Source: an uncultured Clostridia bacterium
Lineage (GTDB): Bacteria > Bacillota > Clostridia > UMGS1883
Direction of reading: 5' to 3'
Length of the DNA stretch: 10,519 nucleotides
Assembly (NCBI GenBank): GCA_947630525.1
Contig: CANRHW010000039.1
Location: 1-10,519, forward strand
The notes under the pieces are model-generated. The model was given only the letters and a program-made list of their open reading frames with translations, had not been told where the DNA came from and made no database searches. Each line of letters begins with the position of its first letter. Position 1 is the first letter of the stretch. A program made the position numbers and the translations under genes. Positions 1 to 7,030 of the stretch are shown here, in pieces.

Positions 1-134
1 ACGTTGACAAGCAGAAAAATATGTACCTCATTCTTAACACCGGCATCGGCGCATGGGAAAGCGAGCCCGACGGCTCTACCGTATGGGATCAGGGGCTTGA
101 ATGCCAGTGGCTCAGAAGCTATCAATATTATTAA
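1..134 (+). CDS. C-terminal end of a probable family 16 glycoside hydrolase (partial)
   Basis: The third plus frame is open from the window edge to TAA at 132-134 and gives the last 43 residues of a protein. It contains MYLILNTGIG, then W, then PDGSTVWDQG, and ends LRSYQYY. This matches the usual end of concanavalin A-like GH16 enzymes (laminarinase/lichenase type), where a YLILN beta-strand is followed by a PD..T.. turn and a last strand of the type VDYVRVYQ. The catalytic ExDxxE motif would lie upstream, outside the window, so activity and substrate cannot be judged. If the assignment holds, it would be a secreted or surface beta-glucan-cleaving enzyme. It could also be a non-catalytic lectin-like relative. 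The gene is followed directly by a hairpin and appears unrelated to the convergent operon downstream. Confidence 0.7.
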   Translation, partial: VDKQKNMYLILNTGIGAWESEPDGSTVWDQGLECQWLRSYQYY

Positions 135-183
135 TGCGCTTAGGGGGCGGCCAACGGCCGCCCCCCCTCAATATTAATTTTTT
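130..183 (+). terminator. GC-rich hairpin terminator after the GH16-like gene
   Basis: A perfect 10-bp stem (GGGGGCGGCC at 143-152 with GGCCGCCCCC at 156-165) closes a 3-base loop. A second, outer pairing ATTAAT/ATTAAT (130-135 with 173-178) is separated from it by a 7x7 internal loop and runs straight into six T residues at 178-183. This fits an intrinsic terminator for the plus-strand gene ending at 134. On the minus strand there is no T-run after the stem, so it would be a poorer stop for the convergent ABC-F gene ending at 216, although the strong stem may still slow polymerase. Confidence 0.75.
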
Positions 184-215
184 ATACACTCGGCCATTTT
201 TTTACGGCCCCATTT

Positions 216-2126
216 TTATTTGAGCTTTTCCAGCTCTTCCGTGGCCCCGGCCCACTCCGTCATATCGGCCTCAAGCTTTTCTTCGGCCGATTTAAGAGCG
301 GCGCTCAGCTCCATCATACGTTCAAAATCGCTGCCGGCGGAATTTATCTCGCCGTTCAGCCTTTCTATCTCCAATTCGCCTGCCGCCACGGCTTCTTCAA
401 GGCGCCGAATTTTCGATTCGAGCCTGCGGATGGCGCTCTGCTGTTCCTTTTGGCGGCGGTAATCGTTAACGGCCGGCTTTTCCGCTTTCGGCTCGTCAGT
501 CACGGCGGCGCCCGGCCGTCCGGCTCTGTATTCCATATACTGATCGTAATTGAAATTATATGGACGTACGGTTCCATCCTCGAAGACCAACAGCTTGGTC
601 GCCAGCTTGTTTATAAGATAACGGTCATGGCTTATCATGAACACCGTGCCGCCAAAGTCCTCAATAGCCTGCTCCAAAGCTTCGCGGGCGGCAATGTCCA
701 GATGGTTAGTCGGTTCGTCCAGCAGCAGGAAGTTGGCCCCGCGCAGCATTACCGTCAGCAGGGCAAGGCGGGCTTTTTCGCCGCCGCTGAGCTTATCCAC
801 GGGCTTCAGCACATCGTCGCCGGTAAATAAGAACGCCGCCAAAGCGCCCCTTACCTCGGAGCGCACCATTGTCGGATATTCGTCCCAAAGCTCGTCCTGG
901 ACGGTCTTGCCGCCGCTGAGATCGCTGCGGTCCTGATCGTAATACGCCTCTTTCAGCTTTACGCCTTTGGTTACGGAACCGGCGTCAGGCCGAATAGTCC
1001 CCTTTATTATTCCATAAAGGGTGGATTTTCCGCAGCCGTTGGGGCCGAGCAGGAACACTCGGTCGCCGCGCTTTATTTCAAAGGACGCACTGGCGAACAG
1101 CCGCTTTTCGCCGTAGCTTTTTGCCAGGTCTCGGGCCGACAGTACGTCGTCGCCGCTGCGGGAGGCCTCCGGGAAACGGAAGCGCAGCCCCTCGGCGGTC
1201 TCGCCCGGCTTTTCGAGCCCCTCCTCCAGCCGGTCTATGGACTTCTGTTTATTTGCGATTATCTTGTAGTTGCGCTCCTGGCCCCACCGCTTCTGCTGCT
1301 CGATAATGCCCTCGATGCGCTTTATCTCAGCCACGGTGTTTTCGTACTTTCGCCGGGCGGCCTCGCGGGCCTCCTCCTTTTTTTTCATAAAGGCGGAATA
1401 GCTCCCGGAATAGACGGTCACGCCGCCGTTTTCCAGCTCTATGGTGGAGGTGGTCACCTTGTCCAAAAAATATCTGTCGTGGCTGATGACCACAAAGGCC
1501 CGGTTGAAGTTCCTGAGAAAGTCTTCCAAAAACGCGGCGGCCTCAAAATCAAGGTGGTTTGTGGGTTCGTCCAGCAGCAGCAAATTGGCGTCGGAAAGCA
1601 ACGTCCGGGCCAGGCCGAGCCGGGTTTTTTGCCCGCCCGACAGCTTGCCCAGGGGGTAGTCCAGCTCTTCCTCGCTGAAACCGAGCCCTATCAGCATGGA
1701 CCTTGTCTTTGCTCTGAACACCATGCCGTCGCCCCGGAAATACTCGCTGTTAAGGGCGTCCTGCCGCTTAACAAGAGCGTCCACGTCGCCTTGGCGCTGT
1801 TCTATCCTGCTGTGAATATCCTTTAGCTGTTCCTCTATGGCCAGCAGCCGGTCAAACACCCCCAGAGCAAAGCTGTAGGCCGTAAGCGCGAGGTCGTCAG
1901 GGGGCGTCTGTTCCATATAGCCTATTTTGAGCAGACTGTTTTTTATCAGCGTGCCCTCGCAGTCCTCCTCCCCGGTAAGGACGCGCAGCAGCGTGGTCTT
2001 GCCGGCTCCGTTGGCTCCGATAAAGCCAATCTTAGCGTTTTCGTCAATTGTAAAGTTCAAATCCTTAAACAGCGTTCTTTCGCCGAAAGATTTTGTAAGT
2101 CCGTTTGCCGTAAGTAGTGATGCCAT
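216..2126 (-). CDS. ABC-F family ATPase (Uup/YdiF-like ribosome-associated protein)
   Basis: This is a 636-residue soluble protein with two ABC ATPase domains in tandem and no membrane segments, the ABC-F layout. Domain 1 has Walker A GANGAGKT (37-44), signature LSGGQ (162-166) and Walker B LLLLDEP with NHLD. The stretch at about 85-155, rich in charged helix, fits the ABC-F arm insertion. A charged linker of about 75 residues (245-320) corresponds to the segment that reaches the ribosomal P-site tRNA in this family. Domain 2 has Walker A GPNGCGKS (361-368), LSGGE (446-450) and a second LLLDEPTNHLD. Residues from about 555 to the end form a charged coiled coil like the Uup/YdiF C-terminal domain. 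ABC-F proteins act on the ribosome, resolving stalled states; some protect against antibiotics, which sequence alone cannot settle here. The ATG lies 4 bases after the stop of the GerMN gene and its AAGGA site (2135-2139) lies inside that gene, so translation is probably coupled. It is the last gene of the operon. Confidence 0.95.
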   Translation of the reverse strand: MASLLTANGLTKSFGERTLFKDLNFTIDENAKIGFIGANGAGKTTLLRVLTGEEDCEGTLIKNSLLKIGYMEQTPPDDLALTAYSFALGVFDRLLAIEEQLKDIHSRIEQRQGDVDALVKRQDALNSEYFRGDGMVFRAKTRSMLIGLGFSEEELDYPLGKLSGGQKTRLGLARTLLSDANLLLLDEPTNHLDFEAAAFLEDFLRNFNRAFVVISHDRYFLDKVTTSTIELENGGVTVYSGSYSAFMKKKEEAREAARRKYENTVAEIKRIEGIIEQQKRWGQERNYKIIANKQKSIDRLEEGLEKPGETAEGLRFRFPEASRSGDDVLSARDLAKSYGEKRLFASASFEIKRGDRVFLLGPNGCGKSTLYGIIKGTIRPDAGSVTKGVKLKEAYYDQDRSDLSGGKTVQDELWDEYPTMVRSEVRGALAAFLFTGDDVLKPVDKLSGGEKARLALLTVMLRGANFLLLDEPTNHLDIAAREALEQAIEDFGGTVFMISHDRYLINKLATKLLVFEDGTVRPYNFNYDQYMEYRAGRPGAAVTDEPKAEKPAVNDYRRQKEQQSAIRRLESKIRRLEEAVAAGELEIERLNGEINSAGSDFERMMELSAALKSAEEKLEADMTEWAGATEELEKLK

Positions 2127-2130
2127 ATTA

Positions 2131-3057
2131 TTATTCCTTGATCAAAGCCTTATTTTTCTCCAACGGAGCGTCGAGCACATAGTTGCCGAATTCCGCGCCG
2201 GTCTTGCCGTCGATGAGGATTTGTACGCTGTCTATCGTATCCAGCTCCGTAAGAGAGTTAACTATACTGAACAGGGCCATATTTGTGGATGCGGAGCCGC
2301 CGGGCACTTTTTCGATAAAATCACCGGCCAGATTTACAAAGCACACGCCGTCCTTAGTCTCAACGCTGATGACCTTGGTATCGGCAGGTATTACCTGCAC
2401 GAGACTGCCGCTCTGGGGGCCTTTGATTAGCTCACTGAGGATGAGCCTTTCGGTAGACAGGGAGGTTTGCGCCTCTATTTCCCGCTCTTCGGGCACCAGA
2501 TATTCGGCGTCCTTGTCGGGGAAGTAGATAGTCACGGTAACTTTTTGCACCACGGAGCTGTCCTGGGGGCTGTATATTATGTCGCCCCGGCTTATACGGC
2601 CTATTTCGGCGCCGGTGGTAGTGGATACCAGCGGTTCGCCCTCGACCATTATTTCGACGCTGTCAATGTCCTTTATCTCGCACACGGTGCTGACTATGGC
2701 AAACCTCGCAAGCAATTCGTCTACGTCCCGATTTTGGTAATATTCCTTTGAAAGGTCAACCACAGCCGTCCGTATTTTAACCGAGGCGGATTTCAGGGCG
2801 GTGCCGTCAGGCAGCACATTGATGAGCCCCTCTGTCCTCGGAGCCTTTGAAAGTTCGCCTATAAGGTATTCGACTACGGTTTTCTTGTCGGCGTTTTTTG
2901 GCAGTTCCAGCTTATGAGCCTCCCTCACAAGGGCGGTTCCGTCGGCGTTCTTATAATAGATGCCGTAGCCCTTTTGCCCGCCGCCGCAGCTGCACAGGCC
3001 GAGCACGGCCAGCGCCGCAAGCAATGCGGCCAACGCGCGCTTGAAAAAAATTTTCAT
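2131..3057 (-). CDS. Lipoprotein with two GerMN (sporulation/spore germination) domains
   Basis: This 308-residue exported protein begins with a positively charged, hydrophobic signal (MKIFFKR, then an Ala/Leu-rich core) that ends in the lipobox L-C-S-C, with lipidation expected at Cys24. A short Gly-rich tether follows. Two repeated alpha/beta domains, about 30-150 and 173-298, each show the GerMN pattern: a hydrophobic strand, a helix ending in EYLIGELSKAP or SELIKGPQSG, then a VLPDGT or VIPADT turn, a strand ending in VDLS or VNLAGDF, and a helix before a DSVEIMVEG or DSVQILIDG strand. B. subtilis GerM has the same double arrangement, and actinobacterial LpqB also carries a GerMN domain. 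The protein is expected on the outer face of the membrane. AGGAG (3064-3068) stands 6 bases before the ATG, and the kinase gene stops 26 bases upstream. From that position I infer it may modulate the kinase; a role in spores or germination is also possible. Confidence 0.88.
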   Translation of the reverse strand: MKIFFKRALAALLAALAVLGLCSCGGGQKGYGIYYKNADGTALVREAHKLELPKNADKKTVVEYLIGELSKAPRTEGLINVLPDGTALKSASVKIRTAVVDLSKEYYQNRDVDELLARFAIVSTVCEIKDIDSVEIMVEGEPLVSTTTGAEIGRISRGDIIYSPQDSSVVQKVTVTIYFPDKDAEYLVPEEREIEAQTSLSTERLILSELIKGPQSGSLVQVIPADTKVISVETKDGVCFVNLAGDFIEKVPGGSASTNMALFSIVNSLTELDTIDSVQILIDGKTGAEFGNYVLDAPLEKNKALIKE

Positions 3058-3083
3058 TCCTGTCTCCTCATTCCTGACCGGTA

Positions 3084-4439
3084 TTACTTAAAAGTAATGG
3101 GTATGATTATCATGAACTTGCTGCCCTCGCCCTCGCGGCTCTCGACCTGTATATTACCGCCGTGGAGCTCCACCGCAGTCAGGGCAATGGAAAGTCCCAA
3201 GCCGGTGCCGCCGGTCTCTCTGGCACGAGCCTTATCCACACGGTAAAAACGGTCGAATATTTTATAAAGCTCCTCGGGAGCGATGCCTATGCCCGTATCC
3301 TCCACGGTTATAATAGCGTTGCCGTTTTCTTTGGATATATCCATGGAGACCCTGCCCCCGGCGGGAGTGTATTTTATGCTGTTGTCAAGAATGTTGTATA
3401 TGGCCTCCCAGATGCGGTCGCGCTCAACTCTGGAATATATGGCCCCGTCGGCAAAAAAGTCAAGGTTGATGCTTTTTTGCTCAGCCAAAGGCCGCAGAGC
3501 CTTAACCACATTTGCGCAGATTTCACTGAGGTTTAGCACGCTGAACTCCATTCTCGCCACGCTGGCCGAGCTGTCCATTTTTGTGAGGGTCAGCAGCTTG
3601 TTGACTATCCTCGTCAGCCGGTCCACTTGCACGTTCATGTCCGTCAAAAACTCCTCCACCGTCTCACGCGAGGCGTTTGGAGCGTTCAGCAGCGAATCCG
3701 AAATAAGCTTTATAGAGCTGAGCGGCGTTTTGAGCTCGTGCGAAGCGTTGGAAACAAACTCCTGACGCTTTTCCTCCTGGGTCTTTATTTTGGCGGTCAT
3801 TTTGTTGAAGCTGTTCACCAACGTGCCTATTTCGCCGCCGGCGGTAATGTCAAGCTCGGCGTTGTCGTCATCCTCGCTCATCTCTTCAAGGCGATGGGTA
3901 AGGCGGCGTATGGGTTCGGTGATTATGGCGGCGAGGATAAAGCCCACAACGCTCACCAATATGCACACCAGCACCGTGAGCATCAGCAAAATGCCCCTTA
4001 TCTTGTCCATGTATTCGGTTATTTCAGTGCCCGAGGTCTGATAGTATATAACGCCCATGACCTTGCGGTCCCGGGTTATCGGCACCGTGGCGCTGATTAT
4101 CAGGTCGCCGCTGACGTCCTCGCCCTCCTCGGCATTGTTGTTGCCGCGCAGGGCGTCCAACACCACCGGCGAAGGCATCATTCTGCCCTGCATGGCCCCG
4201 TTGTTGGAATCAAAGGTCACAACGGCGTCGCAATCCAGCATCAGCACCCGGCCTCCGCTGCCCAACTGCTGCTGGCGGAGGAGGAAATTGATACTGGATT
4301 CGCTCAGGTCCTGATATTGGGCTATATAGCCCGAAATTACATTGGCCTGACCCAACACCTGCACCTCTTTTTGCTGCAGGGTATACTGGCGCATGGAGTT
4401 GGTAACATAAAAGCTCATGAAAACAAGGACGGCGGCCAC
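3084..4439 (-). CDS. Membrane sensor histidine kinase (HAMP, HisKA, HATPase_c)
   Basis: Numbered from the GTG at 4439, the protein has 451 residues. A hydrophobic N-terminus (the end of the first membrane helix) is followed by an extracellular domain at about 15-147, with a Cache-like strand pattern (RVLMLDCDAVVTFDS, then GDLIISATVPI and VMGVIYY). A second membrane helix spans about 149-173 and a HAMP linker about 174-228. The phosphorylated His is 234 in SNASHELKTPL, the ATP-binding N box is NILDNSIKYTP (349-359), and the G boxes are DTGIGI (381-386) and GGTGLGLSIA. No PAS domain is present between HAMP and HisKA, unlike many WalK proteins. It should autophosphorylate and pass the phosphate to the adjacent OmpR-type regulator. 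The start is doubtful: the same frame stays open to a TAG at 4515-4517, and residues from KIKDIFASIRWKL onward look like a normal kinase N-terminus completing the first membrane helix, yet that extension has no ATG, GTG or TTG. The GTG at 4439 lacks a ribosome site and would cut the helix in half. Confidence 0.93.
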   Translation of the reverse strand: MAAVLVFMSFYVTNSMRQYTLQQKEVQVLGQANVISGYIAQYQDLSESSINFLLRQQQLGSGGRVLMLDCDAVVTFDSNNGAMQGRMMPSPVVLDALRGNNNAEEGEDVSGDLIISATVPITRDRKVMGVIYYQTSGTEITEYMDKIRGILLMLTVLVCILVSVVGFILAAIITEPIRRLTHRLEEMSEDDDNAELDITAGGEIGTLVNSFNKMTAKIKTQEEKRQEFVSNASHELKTPLSSIKLISDSLLNAPNASRETVEEFLTDMNVQVDRLTRIVNKLLTLTKMDSSASVARMEFSVLNLSEICANVVKALRPLAEQKSINLDFFADGAIYSRVERDRIWEAIYNILDNSIKYTPAGGRVSMDISKENGNAIITVEDTGIGIAPEELYKIFDRFYRVDKARARETGGTGLGLSIALTAVELHGGNIQVESREGEGSKFMIIIPITFK

Positions 4440-4491
4440 CAGCAGAAAGTAGGTGACGACCAGCTTCCAGCGTATGCTGGCGAAAATGTCT

Positions 4492-5169
4492 TTAATTTTC
4501 TTTAAAATAGTAACCTACCCCCCACTTGGTAAGTATATACTTCGGCGACGCGGCGTTGGGTTCGATCTTCTCCCGCAGGCGGCGCACGTGAACGTCAACC
4601 GTTCTGATATCGCCCAGGTAGTCGTAACCCCAGATTATATCGAGCAGATTTTCCCTGCTGTAGACCTTGCCGGGATTGGACACAAACAGCTCGCACAGGT
4701 CAAATTCTTTGCTCGTCAGTTCAATGCTCCGGTCTCCGATACGGATGCGCCGGAGGTTATAATCAAGCTCCACATCGCCGGCGGTAACGGTGGATTTATC
4801 CGGCGCCGACGGGGCGGCGCGGCGGATAATGGCCTTGACCCTGGCCTTTAGCTCAAGTATGTTGAAGGGCTTGGTCAGATAGTCGTCGGCCCCGTATTCC
4901 AGGCCCATTATCTTGTCCATATCCTCGGCCTTTGCCGTAAGCATGATTATGGGAACGTTTGAAAACTCCCTCACCTTTTGGCAGACGGTAAGGCCGTCGA
5001 TTTTTGGCAGCATAAGGTCAAGTATTATCAGAGATATTCCCTTGTCGCGGGCCAGCTTCAGCGCTTCTTCCCCGTCATAGGCAGTCTCTATCTCGTATCC
5101 GTCCTGCTCCAAATTGAATTTTATGCCCTTGACAAGCAGCTTTTCGTCGTCAACTATCAATATTTTCAT
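4492..5169 (-). CDS. OmpR/PhoB-family response regulator
   Basis: This 225-residue protein is a standard two-domain transcription regulator. The receiver domain (1-120) has the acidic pair D7-D8, phosphoacceptor D51 in IILDLMLPK, T78 in IIMLTAK and K100 in YLTKPF. The winged-helix DNA-binding domain (about 129-223) carries the family pattern ELTSKEFDLCELF, VYSRENLLDIIWGYDYLGD, RTVDVHVRRLREKIE and GVGYYF. It is the first gene of the minus operon and precedes its kinase, whose reading frame overlaps the end of this gene if the upstream extension is translated. The ATG at 5167-5169 follows an AGGGA site (5180-5184) at a rather long spacing of 10 bases. It is similar overall to WalR, PhoP/PhoB and MtrA, and I cannot separate these from sequence alone. 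The promoter upstream has direct repeats that could be its own binding sites. Confidence 0.96.
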   Translation of the reverse strand: MKILIVDDEKLLVKGIKFNLEQDGYEIETAYDGEEALKLARDKGISLIILDLMLPKIDGLTVCQKVREFSNVPIIMLTAKAEDMDKIMGLEYGADDYLTKPFNILELKARVKAIIRRAAPSAPDKSTVTAGDVELDYNLRRIRIGDRSIELTSKEFDLCELFVSNPGKVYSRENLLDIIWGYDYLGDIRTVDVHVRRLREKIEPNAASPKYILTKWGVGYYFKEN

Positions 5170-5214
5170 CGGAATATCTTCCCTTTCATTTTAAAGTCGC
5201 AATAACTCATTATC

Positions 5215-5243
5215 ATTATAGCACCTTTCACAAAAAATTTCAA
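5215..5243 (-). promoter_or_regulatory. Sigma-A promoter of the response regulator operon
   Basis: On the minus strand, TTGAAA (5238-5243) stands exactly 17 bases from a perfect TATAAT (5215-5220). Transcription should start near 5208, leaving a leader of about 40 bases before the response regulator ATG. The leader is too short for a riboswitch. The -35 element coincides with the middle of three TTTCA/TGAAA repeats, which makes this a likely regulated promoter. No other convincing promoter was seen in the gaps between the four minus-strand genes, so this one probably drives all of them. Confidence 0.85.
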
Positions 5244-5254
5244 TAGATTTTTCA
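5226..5254. repeat. Three TTTCA direct repeats with 12-bp period over the operon promoter
   Basis: TTTCA occurs at 5226-5230, 5238-5242 and 5250-5254 on the plus strand, read as TGAAA on the minus strand, with identical 12-bp steps. Matching beyond the five bases is weak because the area is AT-rich. OmpR/PhoB-family regulators bind direct repeats spaced about one helical turn apart, usually 10 to 11 bp, so these could be binding sites for the adjacent regulator. The middle copy lies in the -35 element and one copy lies upstream of it. This is a candidate site only; in AT-rich promoter DNA a chance arrangement is possible. Confidence 0.45.
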
Positions 5255-5274
5255 TACATATTGCGGAAAAGTTC

Positions 5275-5303
5275 TTGAATATCTACAAAATGTGTGGTAG
5301 AAT
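5275..5303 (+). promoter_or_regulatory. Extended -10 sigma-A promoter of fhs
   Basis: TTGAAT (5275-5280) is followed after exactly 17 bases by TAGAAT (5298-5303). A TG dinucleotide at 5295-5296 sits one base before the -10 hexamer, giving an extended -10. Transcription should begin near 5310, leaving about 35 bases of leader before the fhs ATG. That is too short for a tetrahydrofolate riboswitch. It diverges from the response regulator promoter, with about 31 bases between the two -35 elements, so a regulator bound there could affect both. Confidence 0.8.
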
Positions 5304-5331
5304 AGTATTGTCAAATTATACTAATAACAAC

Positions 5332-5336
5332 GGAGG
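5332..5336 (+). promoter_or_regulatory. Ribosome binding site that selects the fhs start
   Basis: GGAGG lies 8 bases before the first of two adjacent ATG codons (5345 and 5348). The second would have a spacing of 11, so the first ATG is preferred. Confidence 0.85.
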
Positions 5337-5344
5337 TAAAGATC

Positions 5345-7015
5345 ATGATGACTGATATCGAAATCGCTCAAAGCGCGAAGCCCGAACACATTGCCAAAGT
5401 CGCCGCAAAAATAGGCATTCTCGAAGACGAGCTTGAATTTTACGGCAAGTACAAGGCCAAGCTGTCCGACGAGCTGGCCGCCAGGGTCAAGGACAGGCCC
5501 AACGGCAAATTGGTGCTCACCACGGCCATCAATCCCACTCCTGCCGGCGAAGGCAAAACTACCACCACCGTAGGCCTTGGTCAGGCGCTCTGCCGCCTTG
5601 GCAAAAACGCCGTCATCGCCCTGCGCGAACCGTCTCTTGGCCCGGTAATGGGCATAAAGGGCGGCGCGGCCGGCGGCGGTTACGCTCAGGTGCTGCCGAT
5701 GGAGGACATAAATCTGCACTTTACCGGAGATATGCACGCCATTACCGCCGCCCACAATCTGCTGGCGGCCATGCTTGACAATCACATTCACCAGGGCAAC
5801 GCCTTGGGCATCGACGTGCGCCGCATCACCTACAAGCGGGTTATGGACATGAACGACCGGGCGCTGCGTGAAATAATCGTGGGTCTGGGCGGCAAAGTGA
5901 ACGGGTTCCCCAGGCAGGACGGGTTCATGATCACCGTCGCTTCCGAAATAATGGCCATACTGTGCCTGGCTTCCGACAAAGAGGATCTGAAAGAACGGCT
6001 CGGCAAAATAATCGTAGGCTACAATTATCAGGGCCAGCCGGTATGCGCGGCCGACCTGAAAGCTCAGGGCGCCATGGCGCTGCTCCTAAAGGACGCCATT
6101 AAGCCCAATCTCGTTCAAACGCTTGAAAACACCCCATGTATAATGCACGGCGGGCCCTTTGCCAATATCGCCCACGGCTGTAACAGCGTCATCGCCACAA
6201 AGCTGGCGCTAAAGCTTGGCGACTACGTTATCACGGAGGCGGGCTTCGGCGCAGACCTGGGCGCGGAAAAATTCCTGGACATCAAATGCCGGGCCGCCGG
6301 GCTCAGTCCCGACGCGGTGGTTCTTGTGGCCACCTGCCGCGCTCTTAAATACAACGGCGGCGTGAACAAGGCCGAGGTTTCGGCACCCAACGTTGAGGCC
6401 TTGAAAAAAGGCCTGCCAAATCTGGAAAAACACATCGAAAACATAGCCAAGTACGGCGTTCCCTGCGTGGTAGCCATAAACCGCTTCCCCACCGACACCG
6501 AGGAGGAGCTGGCCGCCGTCGAGGACTGCTGCCGCCGGCTGGGCGCGGAGTTCGCCGTTTCGGAGGTATTCGCCAAGGGCGGCGAGGGCGGCGAGGCTTT
6601 GGCCAAGAAACTGCTGGAGACCCTTGAAACAAAGGAAAGCCGCTTCAAACCCATATATGAACTTGACACCGACTGTTATGAAAAAGCCGAAACCATAGCC
6701 AGGGAGATATACGGCGCTGACGGCGTTGACTTCCTGCCCGCGGCCAAAAAGGCTATCGACGAATTTACGGCCATGGGCTATGGCAAGCTGCCGATCTGCA
6801 TGGCCAAGACCCAATATTCCCTTTCCGACGATCCCTCTCGGCTATGCCGGCCCAAAGATTTCCGCATAACCGTGCGCGAGGCCCGCATAAGCGCGGGCGC
6901 GGGCTTTATAGTCCTGCTCACCGGCGACATTATGGTAATGCCCGGTCTGCCCAAGGTTCCCGCCGCCGAGAAGATAGACATCGACGAAAACGGCGTTATA
7001 ACCGGACTTTTTTAG
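5345..7015 (+). CDS. fhs: Formate-tetrahydrofolate ligase (10-formyl-THF synthetase)
   Basis: This 556-residue cytosolic enzyme joins formate to tetrahydrofolate with ATP, giving 10-formyl-THF for purines, formyl-methionine and, in acetogens, the methyl branch of the Wood-Ljungdahl pathway. The length equals the normal family size. The nucleotide loop TPAGEGKTTTTVGL is at about 65-78, followed by the family signature EPSLGPVMGIKGGAAGGGYA (95-114), then INLHFTGD (122-129) and DNHIHQGN. GFGADLGAEKF and the MPGLPKVPAAE block near the C-terminus are also typical. It is the first gene behind its own promoter and is followed 15 bases later by tsaE, with no hairpin between them, so read-through into the downstream genes is likely. 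No other acetogenesis gene is in view, so its presence does not show acetogenesis; many fermenting Clostridia carry it for one-carbon supply. Confidence 0.98.
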   Translation: MMTDIEIAQSAKPEHIAKVAAKIGILEDELEFYGKYKAKLSDELAARVKDRPNGKLVLTTAINPTPAGEGKTTTTVGLGQALCRLGKNAVIALREPSLGPVMGIKGGAAGGGYAQVLPMEDINLHFTGDMHAITAAHNLLAAMLDNHIHQGNALGIDVRRITYKRVMDMNDRALREIIVGLGGKVNGFPRQDGFMITVASEIMAILCLASDKEDLKERLGKIIVGYNYQGQPVCAADLKAQGAMALLLKDAIKPNLVQTLENTPCIMHGGPFANIAHGCNSVIATKLALKLGDYVITEAGFGADLGAEKFLDIKCRAAGLSPDAVVLVATCRALKYNGGVNKAEVSAPNVEALKKGLPNLEKHIENIAKYGVPCVVAINRFPTDTEEELAAVEDCCRRLGAEFAVSEVFAKGGEGGEALAKKLLETLETKESRFKPIYELDTDCYEKAETIAREIYGADGVDFLPAAKKAIDEFTAMGYGKLPICMAKTQYSLSDDPSRLCRPKDFRITVREARISAGAGFIVLLTGDIMVMPGLPKVPAAEKIDIDENGVITGLF

Positions 7016-7030
7016 AAAGAAGTTTTAGCT

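Noticed and set aside
3627..4505. Plus-strand open frame of 292 codons opposite the histidine kinase
   Set aside because: It is rich in His, Gln and Tyr in a pattern typical of an antisense shadow, has no known motif, and the kinase domains on the minus strand are unambiguous.
5304..5344. Possible tetrahydrofolate riboswitch in front of fhs
   Set aside because: The predicted leader is only about 35 bases and has no stable stem; the aptamer needs far more.
6209..6814. Long minus-strand open frame opposite the 3' half of fhs
   Set aside because: It mirrors fhs codon structure, has no ribosome site or recognisable domain, and fhs is certain.
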